Shown here piece after piece: positions 8,327-18,977 of a stretch of 35,681 bases of DNA. The stretch comes from Pseudomonas sp. GM84 (GTDB lineage: Bacteria > Pseudomonadota > Gammaproteobacteria > Pseudomonadales > Pseudomonadaceae). The translations under genes and the position numbers were made by a program. Position 1 is the stretch's first letter. Each line of letters opens with the position of its first letter. Location of the stretch: contig NZ_AKJC01000228.1 of NCBI RefSeq assembly GCF_000282535.1, positions 1-35,681 of the forward strand, written 5' to 3'. Under the pieces are notes generated by a model, which saw only the letters and a list, made by a program, of their open reading frames with translations, was not told the origin of the DNA and searched no databases.

Positions 8327-9621
<1,295 letters not shown>

Positions 9622-9632
9622 TTCATGGGCAT

Positions 9633-9663
9633 AAAAAAACCGGCCATCTGGCCGGTTTTTTTT
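9633..9663 (+). terminator. Rho-independent terminator after trxB
   Basis: Stem ACCGGCC / GGCCGGT with loop ATCT is followed by an 8-T run (9656-9663) and preceded by an A-run, so it can act in both directions. It starts 12 nt after the trxB stop. Confidence 0.9.
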
Positions 9664-9688
9664 GCCTGGAATCTTCTGCGGCTGTAAT

Positions 9689-9783
9689 GGCCTCTTCGCG
9701 GGGCAAGCCCGCTCCCACAGTGACACCACATGACTCAAGTCCGAAGTGATCCTGTGGGAGCGGGCTTGCCCCGCGAAGAGGCC
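9689..9783. repeat. Paired REP palindrome (pair 2)
   Basis: Exact 32-nt inverted arms (9689-9720 and 9752-9783) with core GCGGGGCAAGCCCGC and a 31-nt spacer. It lies between the convergent trxB and nadC genes. Confidence 0.9.
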
Positions 9784-9802
9784 AGTACAGCCACTGCCTC
9801 TC

Positions 9803-10798
<996 letters not shown>

Positions 10799-10812
10799 TC
10801 AGTTTTTTTACC

Positions 10813-10840
10813 GATAATGACGCCCAGTATTTGGCGTCAT
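10813..10840 (+). promoter_or_regulatory. -10-like box and palindrome before the DUF1631 gene
   Basis: GATAAT (10813-10818) is a good -10 element but has no clear -35. Directly over the predicted start of transcription lie perfect 8-bp inverted arms ATGACGCC (10817-10824) and GGCGTCAT (10833-10840). The position suggests a repressor operator. The regulator is unknown. Confidence 0.4.
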
Positions 10841-10893
10841 AGCTTTGACGATGATTTGCGCCATCGCACTCATCACCCAGCAAGGAGTCCGGG

Positions 10894-13050
10894 ATGCATA
10901 AAGAAGGCAAGGTGGTGCCCTTGGCGGCCGCCATCGATCGAGGCGCGCGCACGCCCTTGCCTTGCCTCCCGGTGTTGCTCCTGCAGATTCGCGACAAGGC
11001 TGCTCTCCAACTGCGCCTAGGCCTGCAGGCACTGTTCGACAATGCCGACGACACCCTCTTCGAGATGGCTGACAAGGCGCTCGACCGGCATGACCAGAAC
11101 CTCTATTTCGAAGCCATGCGTGACCTGCGTCTGAAGCGCAAGAGCATCGAGCGGGGCTTCCTCGACAGCTTCCATGCCACCTTCGCACTTATCGGCCAGG
11201 TCGATCCCCTGGGGGAGGCCGACAGCCTTGGCGACAACGCGCAACGGGAGCGCGCAGCCGCCGTCGACGGCATGGTCGCGCGGGTGTTGTCGCGCGACGG
11301 TGTTGCCTTCGCACAATTGGGCCTGCGTTTGCAGAGTCTGATCGAACGGCCGCTGGCCGAGCGGCAAAACCCACTTGGGCCAGCTGCACTGTGCAGGTAC
11401 TTCCTGGATGCCGGGCGTAGCCTGGGTGTCGGTCTGCGGGTCAAGCTGATCCTGCTGACCTTGTTCGAACGCTATGTGTTGCGTGACGTCGACGTGCTGT
11501 ATGGCGAGGCCAACCAGTTGCTGGCTGCCGCCGGTGTGCTGCCAGAGCTCACGCCCGCACCGCGCCGGCGTGCCGAGGACCGTCGCCAGATCGCCCAGCG
11601 GGTGAAGGCCAACCTGTCGGCGGACGATGCCATTGGCGCGGACAACGCCGGCCAGGCGTTCTTCGCCTCGCTGCAAGTGCTCCTGGCGCCGGCTCGCGAG
11701 CGTATCGCGCCGCGCCTGCAGGCCCATGGAGCAGCGCAACCGATCAATACCGCCGACCTGCTGCGCCTGCTTTCGCACCTGCAGTGCTACGTGCCTGCCA
11801 CGGTCGAGGATGACGACTTCGACCTCGGCCAGCAGCTCGAGCAGCTGCTGTTGCGGGTCAGCGTGCGCAGCGGTACCCGTCGGTGCATCGCCACGGCCGA
11901 CGTTGACATGATCAACCTGGTCGGCCTGCTGTTCGCGTCCATTCAGGCCGACGACAACGTGCCGCTGAGCCTGCGTGCGCTGCTCGCACGGCTGCACATT
12001 CCGCTGCTCAAGGTGGCCTTGCTGGACAGCGGGCTGTTCAGCAAGGCCAGCCACCCGGCTCGGCGCCTGCTCAACGAGATCGCTGCCGTGGCGATCGGTT
12101 GGGATACCGGCGGCGAGGGCCTGCGGGACAGCTTGCACGCGCGGGTGGAGCGGATCGTTCAGCGCCTGCTCAACGATTTCTCCGAAGACCCGGCGCTGTT
12201 CGCCGAGCTGCTTGAAGATTTTCACGCCTTCAGCCATGACGAGCGTCGTCGTAACGAACTGCTCGAACAACGCACCCGCGACGCCGAAGAAGGGCGCGCC
12301 CGCGCCTTGCAGGCCCGCCTGCAGGTGCAGCAGGCGCTCAACCAGCGCCTGCATGGGCGTGTGCTGCCGCAGGTGGTGGTGCAGATGCTGGTGCAGTCCT
12401 GGAGCCAGGTGCTGTTGCTCGCCTGGCTGAAGCACGGCGAGGCCTCCCAGGCGTGGCACGACGCACTGGCGACCATGGACAGGCTGCTCGCCAGCATCAC
12501 CCCGCACCCCGAGCCGGAGACCTTGCTGCAACAGGTGCCAGGCTTGCTCAAGGCGCTGCGCGACGGCCTGGCCGGGGTGGCGCTGGACTCGGCGGCCACC
12601 CGCGAATTCTTCCTGCAGCTGGAGCAACTGCACCTGCGCGCCTGCGTCGGGGCGCCGGGCATGGCCGGTAGCGCTGATCCGGCGTTGGCCGAGGTGCAAG
12701 TGGATGAAGCGATCGTGCTGGCCATCGCCGAAGCGCCCACCTGTGCGCCGCTGCGCCCGCTCGACGAGCAGGCCGTGGAATGGCGCGTGGTGCGGCACCT
12801 GCGTATCGGCACCTGGGTCGAGGTACGCGACGATGACGAGCCGCTGCGCTGCAAGCTGGTGGCGCGTATCGACAGCAGCGACCGCCTGGTCTTTGCCAAC
12901 CGTACCGGCATGAAGGTGCGCGAATGGAATGCCGCCGGCCTGGCCCTGGCGTTGCGCCGCGGTGAAGTGCGGGTGCTGGATGACGGGCTGCTGTTCGAGC
13001 GGGCGTTGGGGGCCGTGCTCGAAAGCTTGCGCCAGCAACAGGTTCATTGA
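10894..13050 (+). CDS. DUF1631 family protein
   Basis: A 718-aa, mostly helical soluble protein of the DUF1631 family (members have sometimes been mislabelled thymidine phosphorylase). No signal peptide or clear membrane span is seen. The N terminus (about 20-110) has DKAALQLRLGLQALFDNADD. The middle is Leu/Arg/Gln-rich helix, with a stretch at about 440-490 likely coiled coil. The last ~90 residues, from VRHLRIGTWVEVRDDDEP to the end, look like a small beta-barrel resembling PilZ-like domains, but the RxxxR and D/NxSxxG c-di-GMP motifs are not present. The start at 10894 has AAGGAG 6 nt upstream. Function unknown. It is followed by ampD after 100 bp. Confidence 0.85.
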   Translation: MHKEGKVVPLAAAIDRGARTPLPCLPVLLLQIRDKAALQLRLGLQALFDNADDTLFEMADKALDRHDQNLYFEAMRDLRLKRKSIERGFLDSFHATFALIGQVDPLGEADSLGDNAQRERAAAVDGMVARVLSRDGVAFAQLGLRLQSLIERPLAERQNPLGPAALCRYFLDAGRSLGVGLRVKLILLTLFERYVLRDVDVLYGEANQLLAAAGVLPELTPAPRRRAEDRRQIAQRVKANLSADDAIGADNAGQAFFASLQVLLAPARERIAPRLQAHGAAQPINTADLLRLLSHLQCYVPATVEDDDFDLGQQLEQLLLRVSVRSGTRRCIATADVDMINLVGLLFASIQADDNVPLSLRALLARLHIPLLKVALLDSGLFSKASHPARRLLNEIAAVAIGWDTGGEGLRDSLHARVERIVQRLLNDFSEDPALFAELLEDFHAFSHDERRRNELLEQRTRDAEEGRARALQARLQVQQALNQRLHGRVLPQVVVQMLVQSWSQVLLLAWLKHGEASQAWHDALATMDRLLASITPHPEPETLLQQVPGLLKALRDGLAGVALDSAATREFFLQLEQLHLRACVGAPGMAGSADPALAEVQVDEAIVLAIAEAPTCAPLRPLDEQAVEWRVVRHLRIGTWVEVRDDDEPLRCKLVARIDSSDRLVFANRTGMKVREWNAAGLALALRRGEVRVLDDGLLFERALGAVLESLRQQQVH

Positions 13051-13150
13051 AGGCAGTCGCGCTGCCGGCATTACAATGATTCACATGCAATGCGCCGCCT
13101 GGGCAGGGCATACTGCCGTTCTGTACCCGGCGTTTTTCAGGATTTTCCCC

Positions 13151-13723
13151 ATGCAATTGGACCGTGCCACTGGCTGGTTCCACGGAATCGGAATCACCCA
13201 CTGCCCCTCGCCGAACTTCAATGCCCGCCCCGAGGGCGAATCGATTTCCCTGCTGGTGATCCACAACATCAGCCTGCCGCCCGCCTGTTTTGGCAGCGGC
13301 AAGGTGCAGGCCTTCTTCCAGAACCGCCTGGACCCCGATGAACATCCCTACTTCGCCAGCATCAGCCACCTGACCGTGTCGGCGCACCTGTTCGTCGAGC
13401 GTGACGGCGCCGTGACCCAGTTCGTATCCCTGCTCGAACGCGCCTGGCATGCCGGGGTTTCGCGCTTCGACGGGCGTGAAGGCTGCAACGACTTTTCCAT
13501 CGGTATCGAGCTGGAAGGCACCGACGATCTGCCCTATACCGATGCCCAGTACGCCGTGCTGGCGCAACTGACCCGGCACATCCAGGCGGCCTGGCCGGCG
13601 ATCGACCTGGGGCGTATTCAGGGCCACAGCGACATCGCCCCGCAACGCAAGACCGACCCCGGCCCGGCTTTCGATTGGCCGCGCTATCGCGCCGACGTGA
13701 AGGACAACGAGGACAAGGCATGA
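13151..13723 (+). CDS. ampD: 1,6-anhydro-N-acetylmuramyl-L-alanine amidase AmpD
   Basis: Cytoplasmic zinc amidase that cleaves the peptide from anhydromuropeptides during cell-wall recycling. Its loss raises inducer levels and derepresses AmpR-controlled beta-lactamase. The 190 aa fit AmpD: zinc ligands H38 (VIHNIS), H159 and D169 (GHSDIAPQRKTDPG), with E120 and K167 at the catalytic positions, and CPSPNFNARP near the N terminus. No signal peptide is present, which separates it from the periplasmic AmpD homologues of Pseudomonas. The ATG at 13151 has AGGA 8 nt upstream. Its stop overlaps the ampE start (ATGA), so the two genes are translationally coupled. Confidence 0.96.
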   Translation: MQLDRATGWFHGIGITHCPSPNFNARPEGESISLLVIHNISLPPACFGSGKVQAFFQNRLDPDEHPYFASISHLTVSAHLFVERDGAVTQFVSLLERAWHAGVSRFDGREGCNDFSIGIELEGTDDLPYTDAQYAVLAQLTRHIQAAWPAIDLGRIQGHSDIAPQRKTDPGPAFDWPRYRADVKDNEDKA

Positions 13724-14550
13724 GTTTTCTGGTGTTGTTGCTGGCACTGTGGGTCGAGAAGTTCTCTGCCCTGCGCCATCAGGTGCAACGGGATGGTTTC
13801 TTCCTGGGTGAACTGGTACGCCTGGAGCGCAGCGGCAAGGTGCATCCCTGGTGGACCCTGGCCATTCTGGTATTGGCGCCGGTGGCGCTGCTGGTGTTGC
13901 TGCTGCATGTGCTCGATCCGGTGGCCTACGGCTTGCTGGCCTTGCCGGTGCACCTGCTGGTGCTGATCTACAGCCTGGGCCGTGGCGATGCCAAGGCATC
14001 CCTCGGGCCATTCCGTGATGCCTGGCGGCGGGGTGACGACCAGGCCGCGCTGCATGTGGCCGAGCGCGACCTGGGGCTGGCGGCCGACGAGCCGCACAGC
14101 CTGCTGGTGCGGGTGCAGGGCAACCTGTTGTGGCAGGTGTACCAAGGCTTCTTCGCGGTGATTTTCTGGTACTTCGTGTTGGGTCCTGGCGCCGCGCTGG
14201 CTTATCGCTTGCTGGCACTGACAGCCGAGCACAGCGGCCAGCCTGCGCTCAAGGCCCGTGCCGAGCAATTGCGCCATGTGATGGACTGGCTGCCGGTCCG
14301 GCTGCTGGCCATGAGTTTCGCCCTGGTAGGCAACTTCCTCGCGGTGACCCGCGTCATGCTGCACGAGGTGCTCAACTGGCATATCAGTGCGGCGCATCTG
14401 GTGGCCAGGGTCGGGCGGATTGCCGACGACATTCCCGATCAGGAAGATAGCCAGCGTGGCCTGGGGCGGCTGGATAGCCTGTGGGAATTGCTGCTGCGCG
14501 CTGCCGTGCTGTGGTATGCGGGCTTTGCCTTGTGGACGGTGCTGGTCTGA
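13720..14550 (+). CDS. ampE: Regulatory signalling membrane protein AmpE
   Basis: A 276-aa integral membrane protein of the AmpE/CobD-like family, encoded with ampD across bacteria and linked to beta-lactamase regulation, with its biochemical role unsettled. Starts MSFLVLLLALWVEKF; membrane segments lie at about 1-12, 44-84 (a double span), 137-160, 195-215 and 255-274. A cytoplasmic loop near residues 90-130 holds RDAWRRGDDQAALHVAERDL. It overlaps ampD by 4 bp. A REP pair follows 15 nt after its stop. Confidence 0.93.
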   Translation: MSFLVLLLALWVEKFSALRHQVQRDGFFLGELVRLERSGKVHPWWTLAILVLAPVALLVLLLHVLDPVAYGLLALPVHLLVLIYSLGRGDAKASLGPFRDAWRRGDDQAALHVAERDLGLAADEPHSLLVRVQGNLLWQVYQGFFAVIFWYFVLGPGAALAYRLLALTAEHSGQPALKARAEQLRHVMDWLPVRLLAMSFALVGNFLAVTRVMLHEVLNWHISAAHLVARVGRIADDIPDQEDSQRGLGRLDSLWELLLRAAVLWYAGFALWTVLV

Positions 14551-14565
14551 GCTGACCTGCTTTCC

Positions 14566-14669
14566 CCCTGTGGGAGCCGGCTTGCCGGCGATAGGGCCCG
14601 AACAGGCAACCCAAAAAACAGTGTCGTGCCTGCACAGGCCTCATCGCCGGCAAGCCGGCTCCCACAGGG
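14566..14669. repeat. Paired REP palindrome (pair 3, GCCGGC subtype)
   Basis: Exact 27-nt arms (14566-14592 and 14643-14669) around a 50-nt spacer. The core is GCCGGCAAGCCGGC with flanking CTCCCACAGGG, a different core from the GCGGG subtype. The arm order is also reversed relative to pairs 1, 2, 4 and 5. Confidence 0.9.
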
Positions 14670-14756
14670 ATGGGGCAAGCCGCCGGTTAACCTTAAGTTA
14701 CAAACCTCCGATTCGATCTGCGCTATAACAGGGTGGCCTAGTGCTATCCCTCGCAG

Positions 14757-14767
14757 AATAACAAGAA
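14757..14767 (+). promoter_or_regulatory. Candidate Crc/Hfq binding motif at the MCP start
   Basis: AATAACAAGAA contains two overlapping AAnAAnAA matches, the motif bound by Hfq-Crc in Pseudomonas catabolite repression. It lies 15 nt before the GTG start and just upstream of the GGAGG ribosome site, so occupancy would be expected to hinder initiation. Confidence 0.4.
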
Positions 14768-14782
14768 TCCATGGAGGTGCCC

Positions 14783-16795
14783 GTGAAGCGTTCGCTCTAC
14801 CCGGCAATCGCACTGATGAACCGGCTGAGCTTCGGCCAGAAGTTCAGCCTGATCAGCGTCCTGTTCTTCCTGCCCATGCTGGCCACCAGCGTTTACCTGG
14901 TCCGCGACGCGTACCGGCAGTTCCATTTCACCCGCGCCGAGTTGCAAGGCATAGGCCCGTTGAGCGGCAGCCTGGCACTGCGCGCGGACTTGGAGACCCT
15001 CGGCAACCTGGTGCAGATCAATACGGCGCTGGGCCAGTCCGGCAAGGCCGGCGACCTGGAGTCGCGCATCGCAATCTTGCAGGACAAGGTCCAGGCGCAG
15101 CTGCAGGCGCTGGCAGGCGAGGAGTCGGTCCCTCAGGACAAGCGCGAAGAGCTGGCCAGCACATTGGCCAGTGCGCGGGGCGAGTCGTCGTTGCTGAGCA
15201 AGGCTGCGCTTTTCGACAAACTGCTGGTGCAGGCCCAGGTGCTGAGCAGGCAGGTGGCCAGCCAGTCGGGTCTGAGCCTGGACAGCCAGGCGTCGGTGCG
15301 GCAGCTGATCGATGTGCTCGGCGTAGCCACGGCCCAGGCCAACCAGGCCTTGGGCGAAGGGCGAGTGATGGGTTCCGTTGCGCTTGGCCGAGGTTTCATC
15401 GACTCGTCCGGCAGCGCTCGTTTCGAAGATCTGTTGCAACGCCTGGAGCGCCTGGCCGCAGACTATGCCCTGCGCCTGGACGATGCCCTGGCCAGTGACC
15501 CAGCTGCCACGTCAGGCCTGGCGGCAGTCGCCAAGGCCAGCCAGGCAACCATCAGGCAAGCGGCTGCCTACTTCGAGGAACAGGTAGTGGTGGCCGAAAC
15601 CCTGGAGGCGCCCTGGCCGGCCTTCTACCAGCAGGTCACCGATCTGATGGCCCACACCTATCGCCTGAACGACGCCGTCATTGCCCATGTTCAGGGGCAA
15701 CTGCAGGAGCGTCTTGTCGAGCAGCGCTGGCGCATGGTCGGCCTGGGCACCGTGCTGGCAGGCGTTTTTGCGCTGATCGTCTATCTGTATGGCGGTTTCT
15801 ACGTATCGACCCGGGCGACCCTGCGCAATCTGGGCGGCGCCATGGACAAGGTGGCGGCGGGTGACATGACGGTCAGTTTCCAGGGCCACAGCCGTGATGA
15901 ACTGGGCGAGCTGGGGCGGGACTTCAGCGAAACGGTGCAGCGTATCCGCGGCCTGATCGATCAGGTCGGCCGCACCGTGGTGGCCGTCGAGGAGCAGGCC
16001 GGACAGGTGCTGGCGGTATCGGCGCGAAGCAACCAGGCGGTCAGCGGCCAGCGTGAGCAGATCGAGCAGGTCGCCACGGCGATGAACCAGATGACGGCCA
16101 CCGCCCAGGAAGTGGCGCGCAGCGCGGCGCTGGCCGCCGGTGGTGCGCAGCAGGTCAATCAGGAAAGCGCCAATGGCCGTAGCCTGGTGCAAAGCCAGCA
16201 GGGCAGCATTGGCCGGCTGGCTGCCGAAATCGACCAGACGGTGCTGGCGATCAACCAGCTGGCAGACGACAGCCAGGCGATTGGCCAGGTGCTGGAGGTG
16301 ATCCGCAGCATTGCCGAGCAGACCAACCTGCTGGCGCTCAATGCCGCCATCGAGGCGGCCCGGGCCGGTGAGCAGGGCAGGGGCTTTGCCGTGGTCGCCG
16401 ATGAGGTGCGCACCTTGGCCCGGCGTACCCAGGACTCCACGGCGCAGATCGCGCAGATGATCCAGCGCCTGCAGGACGGGGTCGGTGCGGCCGTGCGGGC
16501 CATGGGCAGCAGCCATCAGATGGCGACGGCGACGGTCGAGGAAGCGCGCCAGGTGCAGCAGGCGCTGGGCAATATCCTGGGGGCGGTGGGGGGCATCGTC
16601 GAGCAGAACCAGCAGATTGCGGCGGCGGTCGAGCAGCAGACGGCGGTGGCCCACGACATCGATCGCAATATTGTCGCGATCAACCGGGCGGCGCAGGACA
16701 CCACGCTGGGGGCTTGCCAGACCGAGGATGCCAGCCGGGCGTTGTCGCAGCAGGTGGTGGAGTTGAAGCGGGTGATTGGGGCATTCAAGGTCTAG
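14783..16795 (+). CDS. Methyl-accepting chemotaxis protein with large periplasmic domain
   Basis: A 670-aa transmembrane chemoreceptor. TM1 is at about 21-40, the periplasmic sensor at about 41-315, TM2 at about 318-340, HAMP at about 340-395, and the cytoplasmic signalling domain at about 400-670 with its hairpin tip near residue 530 ([20 protein letters not shown]). The ~275-residue sensor is Ala/Gln/Leu-rich and helical, without the beta strands of Cache or the pattern of a single four-helix bundle; ligand unknown. Start: GTG at 14783 has GGAGG 5 nt upstream, better than the in-frame ATG at 14771, which lacks a ribosome site. An AAnAAnAA run lies just upstream. It is followed by a REP pair. 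Confidence 0.92.
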   Translation: MKRSLYPAIALMNRLSFGQKFSLISVLFFLPMLATSVYLVRDAYRQFHFTRAELQGIGPLSGSLALRADLETLGNLVQINTALGQSGKAGDLESRIAILQDKVQAQLQALAGEESVPQDKREELASTLASARGESSLLSKAALFDKLLVQAQVLSRQVASQSGLSLDSQASVRQLIDVLGVATAQANQALGEGRVMGSVALGRGFIDSSGSARFEDLLQRLERLAADYALRLDDALASDPAATSGLAAVAKASQATIRQAAAYFEEQVVVAETLEAPWPAFYQQVTDLMAHTYRLNDAVIAHVQGQLQERLVEQRWRMVGLGTVLAGVFALIVYLYGGFYVSTRATLRNLGGAMDKVAAGDMTVSFQGHSRDELGELGRDFSETVQRIRGLIDQVGRTVVAVEEQAGQVLAVSARSNQAVSGQREQIEQVATAMNQMTATAQEVARSAALAAGGAQQVNQESANGRSLVQSQQGSIGRLAAEIDQTVLAINQLADDSQAIGQVLEVIRSIAEQTNLLALNAAIEAARAGEQGRGFAVVADEVRTLARRTQDSTAQIAQMIQRLQDGVGAAVRAMGSSHQMATATVEEARQVQQALGNILGAVGGIVEQNQQIAAAVEQQTAVAHDIDRNIVAINRAAQDTTLGACQTEDASRALSQQVVELKRVIGAFKV

Positions 16796-16810
16796 GTTTG
16801 GTCAATGCCG

Positions 16811-16904
16811 GCCCTTTCGCGGGGCAAGACCGCTCCCACAGGTATCGTGCTGTAGACGAAAGCATCGGTGTACCTGTGGGAGCGGGCTTGCCCCGCGAAA
16901 GGGC
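16811..16904. repeat. Paired REP palindrome (pair 4)
   Basis: 33-nt arms (16811-16843 and 16872-16904) pair with one mismatch (CAAGACC against GGGCTTG). It lies between the convergent MCP and tatD genes, with its last base 6 nt before the tatD stop codon. Confidence 0.88.
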
Positions 16905-16909
16905 CAGTG

Positions 16910-17686
16910 CTACCAGCCAAACAGCTCACAGGCATTCTTGCTGCTGGCGTCCGCCAAGACTTCTGCCTCGATGCCCATGAGTTCGGCCAGCGCCCCGGCA
17001 ATCTCAGGCAAGTGCTCGGGGCTGTTGCGCTGCCCGGCGAACATCGCTGGCGCCATGTCCGGCGAGTCGGTCTCCAGCACGATGCTCTCCAGCGGCAACC
17101 GCGCAATGGTCTTGCGCAACCGCAACGCCTGCGGCCAGGTCGCCGCACCGCCCAACCCAAGCCTGAAACCAAGCTTGATGTACTCGCGCGCCTCTTCATA
17201 GCTGCCGGCGAAGGCATGGATGACCCCCGCCCGCGCAGGCTTGTAGCGCTTGAGCGTGGCAATCACCTGGGCATGGCTGCGGCGCACATGCAGCAGGACG
17301 GGCAGCGCGAAGTCACAGCCCATTTGCAACTGTGCTTCGAACAATGCCTGCTGGCGCGCCTTGTCCAGATCTTCGAGGTAATAGTCCAGGCCGAACTCGC
17401 CCACGGCGCACAGCCGCGGGTCACCGTGCAGGCGCTCCAGCCATTCGCGCAACTGAACCAGGTGTTCGGGGCGATGCTGGTCCAGGTAGACCGGGTGCAA
17501 CCCCAGTGCCGCCTGCACCCGCGCTTCGCTGCACGCCAGGTCCCAGACCCGCTGGAAATTGGCCTGGTAGACCCCAAGCACCACCATCCGCTGCACACCG
17601 CGCGCCGCCGCATTGGCCAGCAGGCGCGAGCGGTCGGCGTCGAAGTCAGGGAAGTCCAGGTGCGTGTGGGTGTCGATCAGGCGCAT
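16910..17686 (-). CDS. tatD: TatD family metal-dependent hydrolase / DNase
   Basis: Cytoplasmic metal-dependent hydrolase; E. coli TatD is a 3'-5' exonuclease linked to oxidative DNA damage repair. The 258-aa TIM barrel has all metal-site residues: H7 and H9 in DTHTHLD, E97 in VGEFGLDYY, H133 in LLHVRRSHA, H157 in VIHAFAG, and D207 in LETDSPDMAP. It starts 2 bp after the cra stop codon, so it is almost certainly co-transcribed and translationally coupled with cra. No functional reason for the pairing is apparent. Confidence 0.93.
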   Translation of the reverse strand: MRLIDTHTHLDFPDFDADRSRLLANAAARGVQRMVVLGVYQANFQRVWDLACSEARVQAALGLHPVYLDQHRPEHLVQLREWLERLHGDPRLCAVGEFGLDYYLEDLDKARQQALFEAQLQMGCDFALPVLLHVRRSHAQVIATLKRYKPARAGVIHAFAGSYEEAREYIKLGFRLGLGGAATWPQALRLRKTIARLPLESIVLETDSPDMAPAMFAGQRNSPEHLPEIAGALAELMGIEAEVLADASSKNACELFGW

Positions 17687-17688
17687 GT

Positions 17689-18684
17689 TCAGCCTGCTGC
17701 AATGCGTTGCTTGAAGGTTCGACCAATGGCATGCACGCCGGGTTCGTAGCGTTTTTCTTCGATCGCGGCCAGGGCCAGCTCCAGCGCTGTGGCGGCAATC
17801 AGGCCATGCTGCTGGGCCATGGCATTGACCGGCAGCGGCAGGAAGTCGAGCAGCTGGTTGTCACCGAAGGTGCCCAGTTGCAGGTGGCGCGAATCGGCCG
17901 GACGCGCTTGCAGGGTGTCGAACACGCCTTGCAGCAGCACATAGGACGTGGTGACCAGGGCCTCTGGCAGCCCGCCCAGCTCATCGATCAGTTGCGCCAT
18001 CAGACGTTGGCCGCACGCACGGCTGAAAGCCTCACCCTCGTAGCGACGCACGTCACCGGCAAAACCTTGCAAGGCTTCGTCGAAACCGCCGGCGCGGGCC
18101 TGGCTGACCGACAGCTCAGGACGCGCGCCGATCAACGCGATGCTGCGCGGTGCGGTGGCCAACAGGCTGCCGGCCAACTGGCGGCTGGCATCGCGGTCGT
18201 CACTGATGACCGAGCAGAAGTGCGTCGGGTCCAGGCGTCGGTCGATGGCGATCACCGGCAGGCCTTTGTCCTGCAGTTCGCGGTAGCTGTCGTCCTCTGG
18301 CGGCAGGCAGCTGGCGACGAACAGGGCATCGCAGCGCCGGGCACGGAACAGCTGCTGCAGTTGGCGCTCGCTGTCCGGTTGGTCGTCGCTGCTGGCAATC
18401 AGCAACTGGTAGCCACGGGCACGGGCGCCTTGTTCCAGTTGTTTGGCGATGCGGGCGTAGCTGGGGTTCTCCAGATCCGGGAGAATGAAGCCCAAGGTAC
18501 GGGTGTGCCGGCTGCGCAGGCCTGCGGCCTGTGGGTTGGGCGTGAAGCCATGGGCCTCGACCACCGCGCGCACACGCTCGACAGTGCTGTTGCTGATGCG
18601 CTGCTGTTCGGCCTTGCCATTGATGACGTAACTGGCAGTGGTCACGGACACACCGGCCAGACGGGCGATATCGCTGAGTTTCAC
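17689..18684 (-). CDS. cra: Fructose-responsive LacI-family repressor Cra (FruR)
   Basis: A 331-aa LacI/GalR regulator. It has an N-terminal helix-turn-helix (KLSDIARLAGVSVTTASYVI, 2-21), the hinge through about residue 60, and a periplasmic-binding-protein-like effector domain (about 62-331, starting TLGFILPDLENPSYARI). The start is GTG at 18684: it gives the canonical LacI N terminus and has AAGGA about 9 nt upstream; upstream codons in the same frame show no homology. In P. putida Cra represses the fructose operon, and fructose-1-phosphate is the known effector. The exact operator lies in the intergenic region before fruB. A Crc/Hfq motif overlaps the ribosome site. tatD follows 2 bp downstream. 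Confidence 0.95.
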   Translation of the reverse strand: MKLSDIARLAGVSVTTASYVINGKAEQQRISNSTVERVRAVVEAHGFTPNPQAAGLRSRHTRTLGFILPDLENPSYARIAKQLEQGARARGYQLLIASSDDQPDSERQLQQLFRARRCDALFVASCLPPEDDSYRELQDKGLPVIAIDRRLDPTHFCSVISDDRDASRQLAGSLLATAPRSIALIGARPELSVSQARAGGFDEALQGFAGDVRRYEGEAFSRACGQRLMAQLIDELGGLPEALVTTSYVLLQGVFDTLQARPADSRHLQLGTFGDNQLLDFLPLPVNAMAQQHGLIAATALELALAAIEEKRYEPGVHAIGRTFKQRIAAG

Positions 18685-18694
18685 CGAGTTTTCC

Positions 18695-18702
18695 TTGTTA
18701 TT
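18695..18702 (-). promoter_or_regulatory. Candidate Crc/Hfq motif at the cra ribosome site
   Basis: On the minus strand AATAACAA runs directly into AGGAAAA, so the AAnAAnAA motif overlaps the cra ribosome-binding site, 10-17 nt before the GTG start. Hfq-Crc binding here would be expected to lower Cra synthesis. Confidence 0.4.
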
Positions 18703-18841
18703 ACCGGGACTGGTCGTGGGACAGGACCGAGTAGTTTGACCCGAGCAGGCTGCCACGCGCAGACGACCATTGTCGCAATTGTCCGACAGGATGGGGCTTT
18801 TTCCCTGGAAGATTATCGAGTAACGTGGCCACTTGGTCAGG

Positions 18842-18853
18842 TTAAACGTTTCA
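18842..18853 (+). promoter_or_regulatory. Cra operator in the cra-fruB intergenic region
   Basis: TTAAACGTTTCA is identical to the operator described for P. putida Cra at the fruB promoter (recalled from the literature). It lies 125 nt before the fruB ATG. TTGGTC (18833-18838) could be a -35 with the operator inside the spacer, but no strong -10 is seen. It could affect both fruB and the divergent cra. Confidence 0.85.
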
Positions 18854-18977
18854 GCTGAATATTTTTCTGCCTCGGCTGCCGCGCGTGCAAGGCTGCTGAA
18901 CTGGCTGAATACGTGAATTTCACAACAATACCTCAGTACCCGGCATTTACAGCAAGGGGCTGCAAAAGGAGAAGGTC

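Noticed and set aside
11017..13071. 684-codon minus-strand open frame opposite the DUF1631 gene
   Set aside because: Low-complexity shadow; the plus-strand frame has a perfect ribosome site and family similarity.
14693..14728. FliA-type promoter before the membrane chemoreceptor
   Set aside because: TTAAGTTA and CGCTATAA resemble the boxes, but the 20-nt spacing is far from the required 11.
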